Of a DNA stretch of 64,000 nucleotides, positions 53,215 through 62,294 are shown piece by piece. Origin of the DNA: Rhodopirellula europaea 6C (lineage in GTDB: Bacteria; Planctomycetota; Planctomycetia; Pirellulales; Pirellulaceae); NCBI RefSeq assembly GCF_000338295.1, contig NZ_ANMO01000216.1, forward strand, positions 248,001 through 312,000. The letters run 5' to 3'. The notes below the pieces were generated by a model. It ran no database searches. It was not told the origin of the DNA and worked only from the letters and a program-made list of their open reading frames with translations. The stretch's first letter is position 1. Every line of letters starts with the position of its first letter. A program made the position numbers and the translations under genes.

Positions 53215-54599
53215 GTCATTCGCCTCGTACTTTGTCGCGACGTTTTCTGCTTCGTGGGTTGGGGACCGCGGTGGCATTGCCTTTGTTGGATGTGATGAGT
53301 CCGACCCGATTGCTGGCGGCCACTTCGGATGGTGGGCCGCCGCCGTTGCGGATGGGATTTTTCTATGTGCCCAATGGCATGCACATGCCAGCCTGGACGC
53401 CGCAGAAAGATGGTCGCGAATTTGAGCTGACGCCGACGTTGCAGAAGCTGGCTGAGAACAAGGATTCGATCAGTGTGTTGTCGGGGCTGACCCTGGATGG
53501 GGCTCGGGCGCATGGCGATGGAGGCGGCGATCACGCACGCAGCGTGGCGGCTTTCTTGACGGGGGCTCACCCTCGAAAGACCAACGGGGCTGACATTCAA
53601 AACGGAGTGTCGGTCGATCAGGTCGCGGCTCAGTACGTGGGCGATCGAACGCGGTTTGCTTCCTTGGAACTGGGGTTGGAAGCGAGCAGCCAGGCTGGCA
53701 ATTGTGACAGTGGCTACAGTTGCGCGTACGCATCGAACATGTCATGGCGTGGGCCGACCAATCCGATGGCGAAAGAGACCGACCCGCGGGCTTTGTTTGA
53801 TCGATTGTTCGCGGGGCAAACCGTCAAGGAAACTCGCCGGGCCAAGAGCGAACGAGAGAAGTATCGAAAGAGCATCCTGGATTTTGTCGCCAGCGATGCG
53901 AAGCGTTTGCATGCTCATTTGCCGATCGTCGATCGGCGCAAGTTGGACGAATACCTGTATTCCATTCGTGATGTTGAAAAGCGATTGGACGGCGCCGAAA
54001 AATTGGGGCTGACCGAGGAAGGCGTACCGGATTATCCACGACCCAGCGGTGTGCCTCAGGAGTTGTCGCGACCCAGCGGTGTGCCTCAGGAGTTGTCGCG
54101 GCACAGCGATTTGATGATGGACATGGTGGCGTTGGCTTACCAAACCGACAGCACGCGAATTTTGTCGTTCATGTTCACCAACGCGGGAAGCAATCGGGCT
54201 TACAAAGAGATCGGGGTCAACGAAGGGCACCATGAGCTTTCGCACCACGGCAAAAGCGAGCACAAGCAGGCTGAGATTGCGAAGATCAATTCGTTTCATG
54301 CGGAGCGATTCAATTACCTGTTGTCTCGGTTGAAGCTGATTCGCGAGGGCGATGGCTCATTGTTGGATCACTGCATGATCGTGTATGGCAGCGGGATCAG
54401 TGATGGGGATCGGCACAACCACGATGATTTGCCGATCCTGTTGGCTGGTGGCGGTGGCGGACGCATTCGTGCTGGTCAGCATGTGCGTTATAAAAATGGC
54501 ACGCCGCTGTGCAATCTTTATCTGTGGATGATGAAGCAGATGGGGGCGAACGCGGATCGCTTTGGCGATAGCAGCGGGGTTTTGCAAGGATTGGGATAG
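53211..54599 (+). CDS. DUF1552 secreted protein
   Basis: The 462-residue protein has a Tat-like signal (SRRFLLRGLGTAVALPLLD) and the DUF1552 pattern: FFYVPNGMHMPAWTP, LSGLTLDGARAHGDGGGDHARS and YGSGISDGDRHNHDDLPILLAGG. It is the standard downstream partner of DUF1592-type proteins; the genes overlap as ATGA, so the pair is coupled. Residues GDGGGDHARS and HNHDDLPIL suggest metal binding, resembling the alkaline-phosphatase-like or DUF1501 families, not proved. A 30-base exact tandem duplication (54041-54070 and 54071-54100) adds a repeated PSGVPQELSR. Confidence 0.92.
   Translation: MSHSPRTLSRRFLLRGLGTAVALPLLDVMSPTRLLAATSDGGPPPLRMGFFYVPNGMHMPAWTPQKDGREFELTPTLQKLAENKDSISVLSGLTLDGARAHGDGGGDHARSVAAFLTGAHPRKTNGADIQNGVSVDQVAAQYVGDRTRFASLELGLEASSQAGNCDSGYSCAYASNMSWRGPTNPMAKETDPRALFDRLFAGQTVKETRRAKSEREKYRKSILDFVASDAKRLHAHLPIVDRRKLDEYLYSIRDVEKRLDGAEKLGLTEEGVPDYPRPSGVPQELSRPSGVPQELSRHSDLMMDMVALAYQTDSTRILSFMFTNAGSNRAYKEIGVNEGHHELSHHGKSEHKQAEIAKINSFHAERFNYLLSRLKLIREGDGSLLDHCMIVYGSGISDGDRHNHDDLPILLAGGGGGRIRAGQHVRYKNGTPLCNLYLWMMKQMGANADRFGDSSGVLQGLG
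54041..54100 (+). repeat. Exact 30-base tandem duplication inside the DUF1552 gene
   Basis: The 30-base unit ACCCAGCGGTGTGCCTCAGG plus AGTTGTCGCG occurs twice in a row with no mismatch, encoding PSGVPQELSR twice. It keeps the frame. Exact identity implies a recent event. Confidence 0.9.
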
Positions 54600-54607
54600 G
54601 CGAAGGT

Positions 54608-55351
54608 TTGAAAGGTTCAGTGCAGATCGCGAGACGTCTGCTGCCGATGGTGTTGGTCATCGTCGGCGTGTGTGGGCTGGTCAGCGGTGTCGGGGTTGAG
54701 GTGGCCGGTGATTGGTTGGCCGTAGGTCGCGATGCAGGACCGGCGGCGTTTGTGATTTTGGGGACGTTGGCGATGTGCCTGTTCGTTCCCAAAACGTTTG
54801 TGTCCATCGCGGCGGGATCGGTCTTTGGTTTGATGGTTGGCGGACCAACGCTTGCGGTCACCGCGGTCGTGTCGGCTTGGGTGAACTACCACTTGGGCCG
54901 GTGGTCGCTGGGGCATTCACCGATCGATATTGAGGCGGAAGCGTCCGACGCGTCCTGGCGGGAAACCCTGCGGATCATCCGGTTGGGGGCTCGCGATGCG
55001 CATTTGGGAATGCATCTGCTGGTCCGTCTGTCGCCGATTCCCACGACGATCATCAGCTACACGATGGGAGCCTCCGGGGCTCGTCAGGTCCCGTACTTGG
55101 CTGCGGCGTTGTTAGCGGCCGGGCCTCAATTGCTGTGGGTTCATTGCGGAGCGGTGGCGACGGAGACGATGAGCTCGGTCGCTGAAGCGGGGATGTCCGG
55201 GGCGACCAACTCGAGTCTGACCCGCTGGTTGGGTTTGGTCACGTCGGTGGTCGCCGCCGTGTTGCTGTCGGTATTGGTGCCCAGGCACATTTGGCGGCAG
55301 CGAGCGAGAGAAATGGCCGCGGCGGAATTGGCGGCCGGCCAGAACGCTTGA
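54608..55351 (+). CDS. TVP38/TMEM64 (VTT-domain) membrane protein
   Basis: The 247-residue protein has about six hydrophobic stretches and the VTT pattern: FVILGTLAMCLFVPKTFVSIAAGSVFGLMVG, LGRWSL, then LGMHLLVRLSPIPTTIISYTMGASGARQVPYL. These proteins belong to the DedA superfamily, thought to move lipids across membranes. The start is TTG 54608 (GGCGAAGG lies just before it); an internal ATG at 54647 is an alternative. It lies 8 bases after the DUF1552 gene and ends before a strong intrinsic terminator. Confidence 0.88.
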   Translation: MKGSVQIARRLLPMVLVIVGVCGLVSGVGVEVAGDWLAVGRDAGPAAFVILGTLAMCLFVPKTFVSIAAGSVFGLMVGGPTLAVTAVVSAWVNYHLGRWSLGHSPIDIEAEASDASWRETLRIIRLGARDAHLGMHLLVRLSPIPTTIISYTMGASGARQVPYLAAALLAAGPQLLWVHCGAVATETMSSVAEAGMSGATNSSLTRWLGLVTSVVAAVLLSVLVPRHIWRQRAREMAAAELAAGQNA

Positions 55352-55390
55352 ACTGGGCGGTGTTTCGGTCAGATTCTGACCGCGCATCGA

Positions 55391-55418
55391 AAAAGGTCCT
55401 GACGAAACAGGACCTTTT
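55391..55418. terminator. Bidirectional intrinsic terminator
   Basis: AAAAGGTCCTG (55391-55401) and CAGGACCTTTT (55408-55418) pair perfectly around ACGAAA. The stem ends in A/T runs on both sides, so it can stop transcription from both the TVP38 gene (+) and rpsT (-). It lies 40 bases after the TVP38 stop and 73 bases from the rpsT stop. Confidence 0.88.
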
Positions 55419-55490
55419 GTTGATTTGGTGGTCTCAAATTTGGTGGCCGGTCAGCGGGAATCGCGACGCAGGATACCAAATGGGCCTGAA

Positions 55491-55763
55491 TCAGGCAGTT
55501 TGAGCTGCGTTCTTGATCAGGGTGTTCAGACGGCTCTTGGTGCGAGCGGCAGCGTTCTTGTGGATCAAGTTGTTTGCTGCGGCACGGTCCAACTTCTTTT
55601 GGGCAGCCTTGAACTCGTTCTTGGCGGTTTCCAGATCGTTGTTTTCGACAGCTTCACGAACACGGCGAATCGTCGATCGCATGTTGCTACGAGTGGCACG
55701 ATTGAGCAAACGACGTTTTTCGTTTTGACGCAGACGTTTCGAGGCGCTTGAAGTGTTTGGCAT
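55491..55763 (-). CDS. rpsT: Small subunit ribosomal protein bS20
   Basis: The 90-residue basic protein fits bS20: SASKRLRQNEKRRLLNRATRSNMRSTIRRV at the start, AKNEFKAAQKKLDRAAANNLIHKNAAARTKSRL in the middle (given as about residues 47-79). It binds 16S rRNA in 30S assembly. It is transcribed alone, divergent from cobA-hemD, with a bidirectional terminator downstream. Confidence 0.97.
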   Translation of the reverse strand: MPNTSSASKRLRQNEKRRLLNRATRSNMRSTIRRVREAVENNDLETAKNEFKAAQKKLDRAAANNLIHKNAAARTKSRLNTLIKNAAQTA

Positions 55764-55928
55764 TTCGCTCGGAGTGTCCGGCGGACACGCATTGGTAGGG
55801 AACGGATCAAATTGGTCAAAATTTGGAATCGAGGAGTATGACGTCCATTCAGCCGACTGTCCAGGTCAACGGAGAAGTTCCATAATCTTGTTTTCCAACC
55901 GTATTTATCGCGAAAAAGCTCCATCTCC

Positions 55929-57461
55929 TTGAATTCTGAACTTGCTCTTTCTGAAACAACGCCGGGATTCGTCGCATTGGTGGGGGCAGGACCCGGCCAC
56001 CCCGGACTGCTGACCCTCCGCGGACGCGAATGCCTGCAGGACTGCGACGTCGTCCTTTACGATGGACTGAGCAATGTCGAAATGCTGATCCACGCTCCGC
56101 AGGCGGTTCATCAATGCGTCGGCAAGCACGGTCAATCTCGTATTTGGAAGCAGGATGAAATCGTCGCCGAGATGATCCGGCATGCCAAAGACGGCAAACG
56201 TGTCGTGCGGCTGAAAGGCGGCGACCCGGCCGTTTTCGCCAGGACCAGCGAAGAGGTCAACGCGTTGAAGGCGGAGCGGATTCCGTTTGAGATCGTTCCG
56301 GGGATCACCGCGGCATTGGCGGCGGGATCGTACGCGGGCATTCCGATCACTCATCGCGGAATCGCTTCGGCGGTGGCTTTGGTGACCGGGCATGAGGAAC
56401 CGGGCAAGGCAAAGTCGGATTTAGATTGGCCTGCATTGGCGAGATTCCCCGGCACGTTGGTGATCTACATGGGAGTCACGACGGCGAAGCAATGGACCGA
56501 CGCGTTGATTGGCAGCGGCAAAGATCCGAAGACACCCTGTGCGATTCTGCGGCGGTGCAGTTTGCCGGACCAGCAAAAGATTCAGTGCCGGTTGGACGAG
56601 GTCGCCGGTCACCTGACTCCCGCCAGCAAGTTTCGTCCGCCAGTGATCACGATTGTCGGCGAGGTCACTGGATTGGCCGAGTCGATGGATTGGTTCAGTC
56701 GTCGACCGCTCTCGGGAAAGAACGTCTTGGTCACACGTCCGAAGGACCAAGCGGACCAGTTGGCAAAGCCGCTGGAAGAATTGGGGGCCAATGTGATCGT
56801 GCAACCGGCGATCGAGATTTCCGGACCGGATGATTGGGCGGTAGTGGACGCCGCGATTGATCAGATCGAGACCTTTGATTCGTTGGTCTTCACGAGTCGC
56901 AATGGAGTGAAGAGTTTTCTGGATCGATTGCTCGAAGTTGGTCGTGACATGCGTTGCTTGGGCGGACTGAAGATCGCGGTTGTTGGTGACGCGACGGCGA
57001 ACGTCTTGGCGACTTATCATCTGCGAGCGGATTGGATTCCCGAAACGTTTGATGCGGACGCATTGCTGACGACTTTGCAAAATGCCGAACCATCATTGAA
57101 GTCGACCTTGGTTGTGCGAACGCAGCGTGGTCGCGATGTCGTTTCGGATGGTTTGCGTGATTCAGGCACCCAAGTGCGTGAGGTGGTCGCGTATGAAAAC
57201 CGGGACGTGCCCGAGATGGATCCGGCGACGCGTGCCAAACTCGACGAGCAACCATTGGACTGGATCACGTTGACCAGTCCCGCGACGGCGAGGAACGTTC
57301 ACCGTTGGCTGGGTGATTCGATAGGCGAGACCAAAGTCGCGGTGATCAGTCCACTGACCGCCCAAACCGTTCGCGAATTGGGATGGCGTGTCCACGCGGT
57401 TGCTGAGTCTGCCACAATGCAATCTTTGACCCAAGCGATTCTTGACGCGGAGACAACATGA
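55929..57461 (+). CDS. cobA-hemD: Uroporphyrinogen-III C-methyltransferase/uroporphyrinogen-III synthase fusion
   Basis: The 510-residue protein joins two enzymes. Residues about 12-250 are SAM-dependent methyltransferase CobA (VGAGPGHPGLLTLRG, YDGLSN, RLKGGDPAVFARTSEE, AGIPITHRG). Residues about 260-505 are HemD (LSGKNVLVTRPKDQADQLAKPLEELGANV, FTSRNGVKSFLDRL, ITLTSPATARNVHRWLG). HemD makes uroporphyrinogen III from hydroxymethylbilane; CobA converts it to precorrin-2 for sirohaem or cobalamin. The frame starts at TTG 55929 (MNSELALSE). The stop overlaps the next ATG by 4 bases. Confidence 0.94.
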   Translation: MNSELALSETTPGFVALVGAGPGHPGLLTLRGRECLQDCDVVLYDGLSNVEMLIHAPQAVHQCVGKHGQSRIWKQDEIVAEMIRHAKDGKRVVRLKGGDPAVFARTSEEVNALKAERIPFEIVPGITAALAAGSYAGIPITHRGIASAVALVTGHEEPGKAKSDLDWPALARFPGTLVIYMGVTTAKQWTDALIGSGKDPKTPCAILRRCSLPDQQKIQCRLDEVAGHLTPASKFRPPVITIVGEVTGLAESMDWFSRRPLSGKNVLVTRPKDQADQLAKPLEELGANVIVQPAIEISGPDDWAVVDAAIDQIETFDSLVFTSRNGVKSFLDRLLEVGRDMRCLGGLKIAVVGDATANVLATYHLRADWIPETFDADALLTTLQNAEPSLKSTLVVRTQRGRDVVSDGLRDSGTQVREVVAYENRDVPEMDPATRAKLDEQPLDWITLTSPATARNVHRWLGDSIGETKVAVISPLTAQTVRELGWRVHAVAESATMQSLTQAILDAETT

Positions 57462-57772
57462 TTCCGAAACGTTACCGCCAGATGCATGCTGATCATCCGG
57501 AGTACATGCGTGCTTACGAGGACTTGGGGAAGGCCGCTCGAGAGTCGGGGCCGTTGAACGACCGCGAGGTGGCGCTGGTCAAGCTGGCGATTTCACTGGG
57601 AGCCGGGTTGGAAGGTGCAGCACATTCTCATTGTCGCAAAGCACTCGAGGCGGGCTGCACGCCGGATGACCTGCGGCACGTGGCAATGCTGTCCGCACCA
57701 ACGATCGGTTTTCCCACAATGATGCGAGCGAAGTCGTGGGTGGAAGACGTGATCGCCCCCAAACCTGAGTGA
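57458..57772 (+). CDS. Carboxymuconolactone decarboxylase (AhpD-like) family protein
   Basis: The 104-residue helical protein has the CMD pattern: EYMRAYEDLGKAARESGPLNDREVALVKLAISLGAGLEGAAHSHCRKALEAGCTPDDLRHV (stated as residues 15-75), then LSAPTIGFPTMM. Only one Cys (Cys 58 in HSHC) is at the active-site position, so the CxxC peroxidase pair of AhpD is missing. The ATG overlaps the cobA-hemD stop by 4 bases, an unexpected partner. Confidence 0.85.
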   Translation: MIPKRYRQMHADHPEYMRAYEDLGKAARESGPLNDREVALVKLAISLGAGLEGAAHSHCRKALEAGCTPDDLRHVAMLSAPTIGFPTMMRAKSWVEDVIAPKPE

Positions 57773-57906
57773 TCGCTGGTGGCGGCACGTTTCTCACACG
57801 CAGGACAAACCACTTTTGCAAACTGCACCACTTAGCCGATGGCCGTTAGGCCCGGTTGCGTCCTGGAACCGGTGCTAACGCACGGCGGCCAATGTTACTC
57901 GGTTCC

Positions 57907-58557
57907 CTAGAGAGTGACCCAGCCTGGCCTGGTCGGGCGACTGCCGCGTTGGCGGTGGGTGGCTTGGAGCGATGGCATCCAAAGCAGGTGCTGAGCGATC
58001 GTGATCAGTGACTTCGGATCGATCGGTTTGAAGAGGCAATGTGTGGGAGCGATCTCGCCTTCGGTTTTCTTTTCGAGTCCCGCCCATTTGGAATCAGCCA
58101 AAAGCACAACGGGCAGATTTTGAAACGGCGAGAATTGGCGGATCTGCTGGATGATCGTCAGCACGCTCATGGGATCGTCGGCTACGTCCCAGATCAGCAG
58201 GTCGATTGCGAACTTGGTGGCCGACGGATGCGAATTTTCAGAATGGCCCGGAAGCGGATGGCCGTCGTCGACCCGAATCTGAAGCTTTGGCAACGCGGAG
58301 GCCTCGTCGGTCTGTTCCAGTTCAAAGGCTTTTAAAACGGCGTCGGTGCTGCGAGCACAAATGCAACGCATTCCCTCGTGATGCAAAACACCCGCGGTGG
58401 CCAAAAGGGAGAGCGGTTTTGGGTCCGCGACCACGACGGTGGACGTTGTCGACTTCTTCTCAGGAGTGGGCAAATTCTCTGGACTGATCGGATTTTCAGG
58501 CGTGTTTGAATTCTCAGAACTGCTCGGTGCGGCGTCGTTGGCAGGATTGGTTGTCAT
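57907..58557 (-). CDS. Receiver-like protein with degenerate phosphorylation site
   Basis: The 216-residue protein has a Pro/Ser/Asn-rich head (about 1-40, SSSENSNTPENPISPENLPT) and a receiver-like domain: VVVADPKPLSLLATAGVLHHEG, FAIDLLIWDVADDPMSVL, LPVVLLADSKWAG, CLFKPIDPKSLITIAQHL. The final KPID resembles the conserved Lys-Pro of receivers, and Asp in LIWDVADD sits near the phosphoacceptor site, but the usual paired acidic residues near the start are only VADPK. Phosphorylation is doubtful. The ATG at 58557 is chosen; 58617 is an alternative. It lies between unrelated genes. Confidence 0.7.
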   Translation of the reverse strand: MTTNPANDAAPSSSENSNTPENPISPENLPTPEKKSTTSTVVVADPKPLSLLATAGVLHHEGMRCICARSTDAVLKAFELEQTDEASALPKLQIRVDDGHPLPGHSENSHPSATKFAIDLLIWDVADDPMSVLTIIQQIRQFSPFQNLPVVLLADSKWAGLEKKTEGEIAPTHCLFKPIDPKSLITIAQHLLWMPSLQATHRQRGSRPTRPGWVTL

Positions 58558-58803
58558 CAGACGGCCAGAAGTATCAATGAGAACGGTCTTTGACGAAACG
58601 AGTGCGTCCGCACGCATCTTGTTCGTTGGGCGATCGTACGCTGGACTTCCAAGTTCGTCGGTGCCGACGGCTTTTGACGGACTTGGTGTCCGACACGCGT
58701 GAAGGCGGTGGCGAGATGAGTTCGAAATACGCCATTGAAGGCCCCTTCTGCAAGCTCAGAAGCTGCCTTTCGGTGGGGAAGTTTGCTTTGCTAGGGTCGA
58801 ATC

Positions 58804-59370
58804 ATGATTGGTGAATACAAGATCAACCGAACCACCCGTCGCTGCAGCGTCGGCGATCGCCCTCTGGAGCCAGGCGAGGTCTATTACTCCGTCGTTTGCG
58901 AAGCCGATGAAGATTTCAAACGAATCGACATCGCCGGGGACGCTTGGAAGGGACCACCAGAAGACGCAATCGGTTGGTGGAAGAACCGCGTGCCGAAAGC
59001 GGAAGAAAAGAAACGCGAAGTTGCACCGCCCGAAGTTCTGATCGAGTTGCTGCGATCGATGGCGGACCAACCCGCAGCCGCGAAAAGTCGGTTCCTTCTC
59101 GCTTTGTTGTTGCTGCGCAAACGACATTTGAAAACGATCGAGCCCACCGCAACCGGTTCGCCGATGGGCGCTCCTGAACAAGATCCACGCGATGATGGCG
59201 ACGTGGCTGCACCGCAACCAACGTCTCGCGAAACGATGATGCTGATGTCCAATTTGGACCAATCGACGATGGAAGTGGAAGTGGTGGCGATCGGCCCGTC
59301 CGAAGCTGGCAAGCTCCAAGATGAATTGATTGATTTGATTTACCGTGACGTCGACGAACTCCCTGAATGA
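58804..59370 (+). CDS. Hypothetical cytoplasmic protein
   Basis: The 188-residue protein has no signal or membrane segment. The N-terminus (MIGEYKINRTTRRCSVGDRP, then LEPGEVYYSVVCEADEDF) has two Cys and a strand pattern like a small zinc-binding or SH3-type module; the middle is helical (RFLLALLLLRKRHLKTIE) and the tail acidic. No family is known to me. It stops 12 bases before the ATG of a lipoprotein gene, so the two are likely co-transcribed. Planctomycete genomes often keep such pairs, in my recollection, but that is unchecked. Confidence 0.68.
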   Translation: MIGEYKINRTTRRCSVGDRPLEPGEVYYSVVCEADEDFKRIDIAGDAWKGPPEDAIGWWKNRVPKAEEKKREVAPPEVLIELLRSMADQPAAAKSRFLLALLLLRKRHLKTIEPTATGSPMGAPEQDPRDDGDVAAPQPTSRETMMLMSNLDQSTMEVEVVAIGPSEAGKLQDELIDLIYRDVDELPE

Positions 59371-59382
59371 GAATTGACGCCG

Positions 59383-60513
59383 ATGCTTTCCACCTTCTCA
59401 TTGCCAACGTTCTCGTTGCCCGCAGCGATTCGCATGATTGATCGACACGCCGCGTCGTTCGGTGTGATCGCGATGCTTGGCTTGCTGTTGCTGACGACCG
59501 GATGCGTTCGGGCGGTATCGAACACGCCCTTTCCGGCTCCGCCCGTGGTTCTGCATGAGTCACCTGACATTCACCAGCTTGCCGCGGCGGTCAATCGAAC
59601 TGACGTGGTTCAGCAGCTATCGACCAACTCCGCCAAGTTGGATGTGTTGTCGATGCCTGCGGTTCCCAAACTCAACGCAACCGTCAATCTGCAGCGAGAG
59701 AAACGCTTTCGTTTGAAGGCCAGCGTTCCTGTCATCATGGGAGCCGGCATCGATTTGGGTAGCAACGACAACGAGTTCTGGTTCGAAGTCCCGGAGAACA
59801 TGACTTCCAAAACGTTGTACTACGCCAATCATGAGCAATACGCGAAACAGCTCAACCGTTCGATTTTGCCCGTTGATCCGAGTTGGTTGATCGAGGCGAT
59901 CGGCTTGGCTCGTTTGGACCCAAGTTCGGTGATCGGAGTTCCGGTGCTTCGCAGCGATGGATTGATCGAAGTGCGGACGTCCGTGCACACATCCTCGGGC
60001 ATGTATCAACGCGTGATCTTCATCGAACCATCGGCGGGATACGTGACGAACCTGTTCTTGTATTCGCCGGATGGTCGCCAAGTCGCGAAAAGTGTTTCTT
60101 CGGATCATCGGTTTAACGAAGCCGCCAATGTCGTTTTGCCACACCGAGTCAAAATGGAACTGTTCCCCGCCGCCGGTCCACCGCTCGCGATGCAGTTGGA
60201 AGTCGCTTCTTACACCGTCAACCAATTGCTGTCCGGCGATCCCGAATTGTTCACGATGCCAACGACAAACCCGAACCAAGTGAACTTGGTCCAGATGTCA
60301 GGCATGGCTTCGCCGGGAGGATTCGGTAGCACCGCGACGGGTGCGATCGGATTCAGTTCCGCGTCGACGGGGCAAATCGTGCCCGCGTCGGAATCCTCTT
60401 GGACCCAATCGTCAGTGAATCAGTCAGCGGGGATTCAGGGATACGGTGTCGCTGGGCCGGCGGCCTATTCCGCCAATGCTCCCACCGGGCCTCCGCTCCG
60501 AGGACTTCGCTAG
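59383..60513 (+). CDS. Lipoprotein, hypothetical
   Basis: The 376-residue protein has a lipoprotein signal (ASFGVIAMLGLLLLTTGC, lipobox Cys about residue 41). Its middle resembles LolA/DUF4292-type lipid-binding beta-sheets: LNATVNLQREKRFRLKASVP and GIDLGSNDNEFWFEVPENM. The C-terminus is Gly/Ser/Ala-rich (SGMASPGGFGSTATGAIGFSS). It may sit in the outer membrane. The ATG at 59383 is chosen; an in-frame TTG at 59374 is equally possible. It follows the previous gene by 12 bases. Confidence 0.75.
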   Translation: MLSTFSLPTFSLPAAIRMIDRHAASFGVIAMLGLLLLTTGCVRAVSNTPFPAPPVVLHESPDIHQLAAAVNRTDVVQQLSTNSAKLDVLSMPAVPKLNATVNLQREKRFRLKASVPVIMGAGIDLGSNDNEFWFEVPENMTSKTLYYANHEQYAKQLNRSILPVDPSWLIEAIGLARLDPSSVIGVPVLRSDGLIEVRTSVHTSSGMYQRVIFIEPSAGYVTNLFLYSPDGRQVAKSVSSDHRFNEAANVVLPHRVKMELFPAAGPPLAMQLEVASYTVNQLLSGDPELFTMPTTNPNQVNLVQMSGMASPGGFGSTATGAIGFSSASTGQIVPASESSWTQSSVNQSAGIQGYGVAGPAAYSANAPTGPPLRGLR

Positions 60514-60521
60514 ACATCGAT

Positions 60522-60541
60522 CCCAATTGATAGCAATTGGG
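60522..60541. repeat. Short perfect hairpin after the lipoprotein gene
   Basis: CCCAATTG-ATAG-CAATTGGG, an 8-base stem with a 4-base loop, starts 9 bases after the stop codon. No T-tract follows, so it may be a weak terminator, an mRNA end-stabiliser or chance. Confidence 0.4.
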
Positions 60542-60779
60542 GGTGTCCGATGATGGATCATGCCGTGCAGCCAACGATTCTCGCAAAACGGCACGCCGCG
60601 AACGTTGGTTCGGGTGGTTGCGGTTTGGGCAATTGAGAACGTGGCGAATCGAAACGTGCGTTCAATGGCCCAGCATTCGCTCTTGTCGAGGATCGACCTG
60701 ATTGTTGCCAAATGGGCATGCACACGGTCCAATGCAAGTTCCATCTTCGTAACCATGGTGTGGCCCAGAACAGGGACGA

Positions 60780-62204
60780 ATGAACGACCGCGAAACCGAA
60801 ATCAATGAAGAGCCCGTCGACGATGGGGCTGCTGCCTCGGATGCCGAGGCGTCGTCTGATTCTGCGGTTCCGTCCAAAGTGTTGCAGGATTTCAGCCAAG
60901 GATTTCGGCAAGCCAACCGAAAGGTCAAAACATTCCCGCAATCGCCGGGCGTGTATCTGATGAAAGATTCCGCCGGCGTGGTGATCTATGTCGGCAAGGC
61001 GAAGAACCTTCGTTCCCGCGCGAGCAGCTATTTTTTGAAGGCAGCCAGCGAGGACGCTCGCACGGCCGACTGGATTGGCGACATCGCCGACATTGACTTT
61101 GTGGAAACAGAAAGCGAAGTCGACGCGTTGTTGATGGAATCACGGTTGATCAAGGACATTCAGCCGCGGAACAACAAAGAGCTGAAAGACGACAAGTCGT
61201 TTCCGTATTTGATGATCACCACGCGAGAGGAATTTCCGCGGGTGGAAGTGACGCGAGAACCACCGTCCAAAGGTGTGAAGCTATACGGTCCGTTTACCAG
61301 TGCCGGTGCGCTTCGCGGAGCGATCCAGGTGATGCAGCGGATTTTCAAGTTTCGAACGTGCTCGCTCGACATCAGCGAGTCCGATGAACGTTGGCAGTGG
61401 TTCCGTCCGTGTTTGCTGGCGAGCATCAATCAATGCACCGCGCCCTGCAACTTTCGAATCAGCAAAGAAGATTACCGCCGCGACATCAAACGTCTGCAAA
61501 CGTTTTTGGATGGTGGAAAAACGAAGTTGCTGCGAGAGATGCGGGGTGAAATGAAGACCGCTAGCAAGGCTTTGGATTTCGAGCGAGCCGCGGTTCTTCG
61601 TGACGAAATCAACATGATCGAGCGTCTGGAAGAACGCGGCGAGCTGGATACCCATGCTCAGCCCGAGGTCTTCTACATCGATCCGCAAAAGGGACTAGCG
61701 GGATTGAAGAAGGTGTTGGGATTGTCGGAAACGCCTCGCGTGATCGAAGGCGTTGACATCGCTCACTTGGGAGGGAACGAAACCGTTGCCAGCCTCGTCC
61801 AATTCATCGACGGGTTGCCGTTCAAACCTGGATACAGAAGATTTCGGATTCAGGAAGTCAAAGGCATCGATGACTTTCGTAGCATATACGAAGTTGTGTC
61901 GCGACGTTTTCGAGGGTTATCGGATCGACAGGAAGCGTTTCCGGACGTCCTGTTGATCGATGGCGGCAAAGGCCAGCTGAACGCGGCGATGGCGGCATTT
62001 CGGGATCAGGACATCCAGCCGCCAACCGTGATTAGCCTCGCGAAACGCGACGAAGAGATTTTTCGACCGGGAATTTCAGAGCCTCTGAAACTGAGTAAAA
62101 ACGCGTTTGCGCTGCGTTTGCTGCAGTATGTTCGCGATGAATCGCACCGGTTTGCACAACACTATCACCACATTTTGCGTAGTAAATCCAGTCTCGAGCG
62201 GTGA
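60780..62204 (+). CDS. uvrC: Excinuclease ABC subunit C without the C-terminal HhH domain
   Basis: The 474-residue nucleotide-excision repair nuclease makes both incisions with UvrB. It has an acidic head (1-35), GIY-YIG (SPGVYLMKDSAG, IYVGKAKNLRSRASSYF, about 55-95), the Cys region (CTAPCNF), a UVR motif (ALDFERAAVLRDEI) and the RNase H-like 5'-incision domain (VIEGVDIAHLGGNETVASLV, LLIDGGKGQL). It ends after RDESHRFAQHYHHILRSK, at the point where typical UvrC (about 600 residues) continues into two helix-hairpin-helix motifs. The next 90 bases before hflX do not encode HhH in any frame, so it is short by nature. Confidence 0.93.
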   Translation: MNDRETEINEEPVDDGAAASDAEASSDSAVPSKVLQDFSQGFRQANRKVKTFPQSPGVYLMKDSAGVVIYVGKAKNLRSRASSYFLKAASEDARTADWIGDIADIDFVETESEVDALLMESRLIKDIQPRNNKELKDDKSFPYLMITTREEFPRVEVTREPPSKGVKLYGPFTSAGALRGAIQVMQRIFKFRTCSLDISESDERWQWFRPCLLASINQCTAPCNFRISKEDYRRDIKRLQTFLDGGKTKLLREMRGEMKTASKALDFERAAVLRDEINMIERLEERGELDTHAQPEVFYIDPQKGLAGLKKVLGLSETPRVIEGVDIAHLGGNETVASLVQFIDGLPFKPGYRRFRIQEVKGIDDFRSIYEVVSRRFRGLSDRQEAFPDVLLIDGGKGQLNAAMAAFRDQDIQPPTVISLAKRDEEIFRPGISEPLKLSKNAFALRLLQYVRDESHRFAQHYHHILRSKSSLER

Positions 62205-62294
62205 ACCTTTCCGAGTGCGAAGGGTCCGTATTGAGAGTAAAATGGAGTCGTTGACTCTGCTTCCAACCTTTTAGACCAAGGCTTTTTCCACCTC

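Noticed and set aside
62205-62294. Possible frameshifted HhH domain after uvrC
   Set aside because: None of the three forward frames in these 90 bases gives HhH-like sequence.
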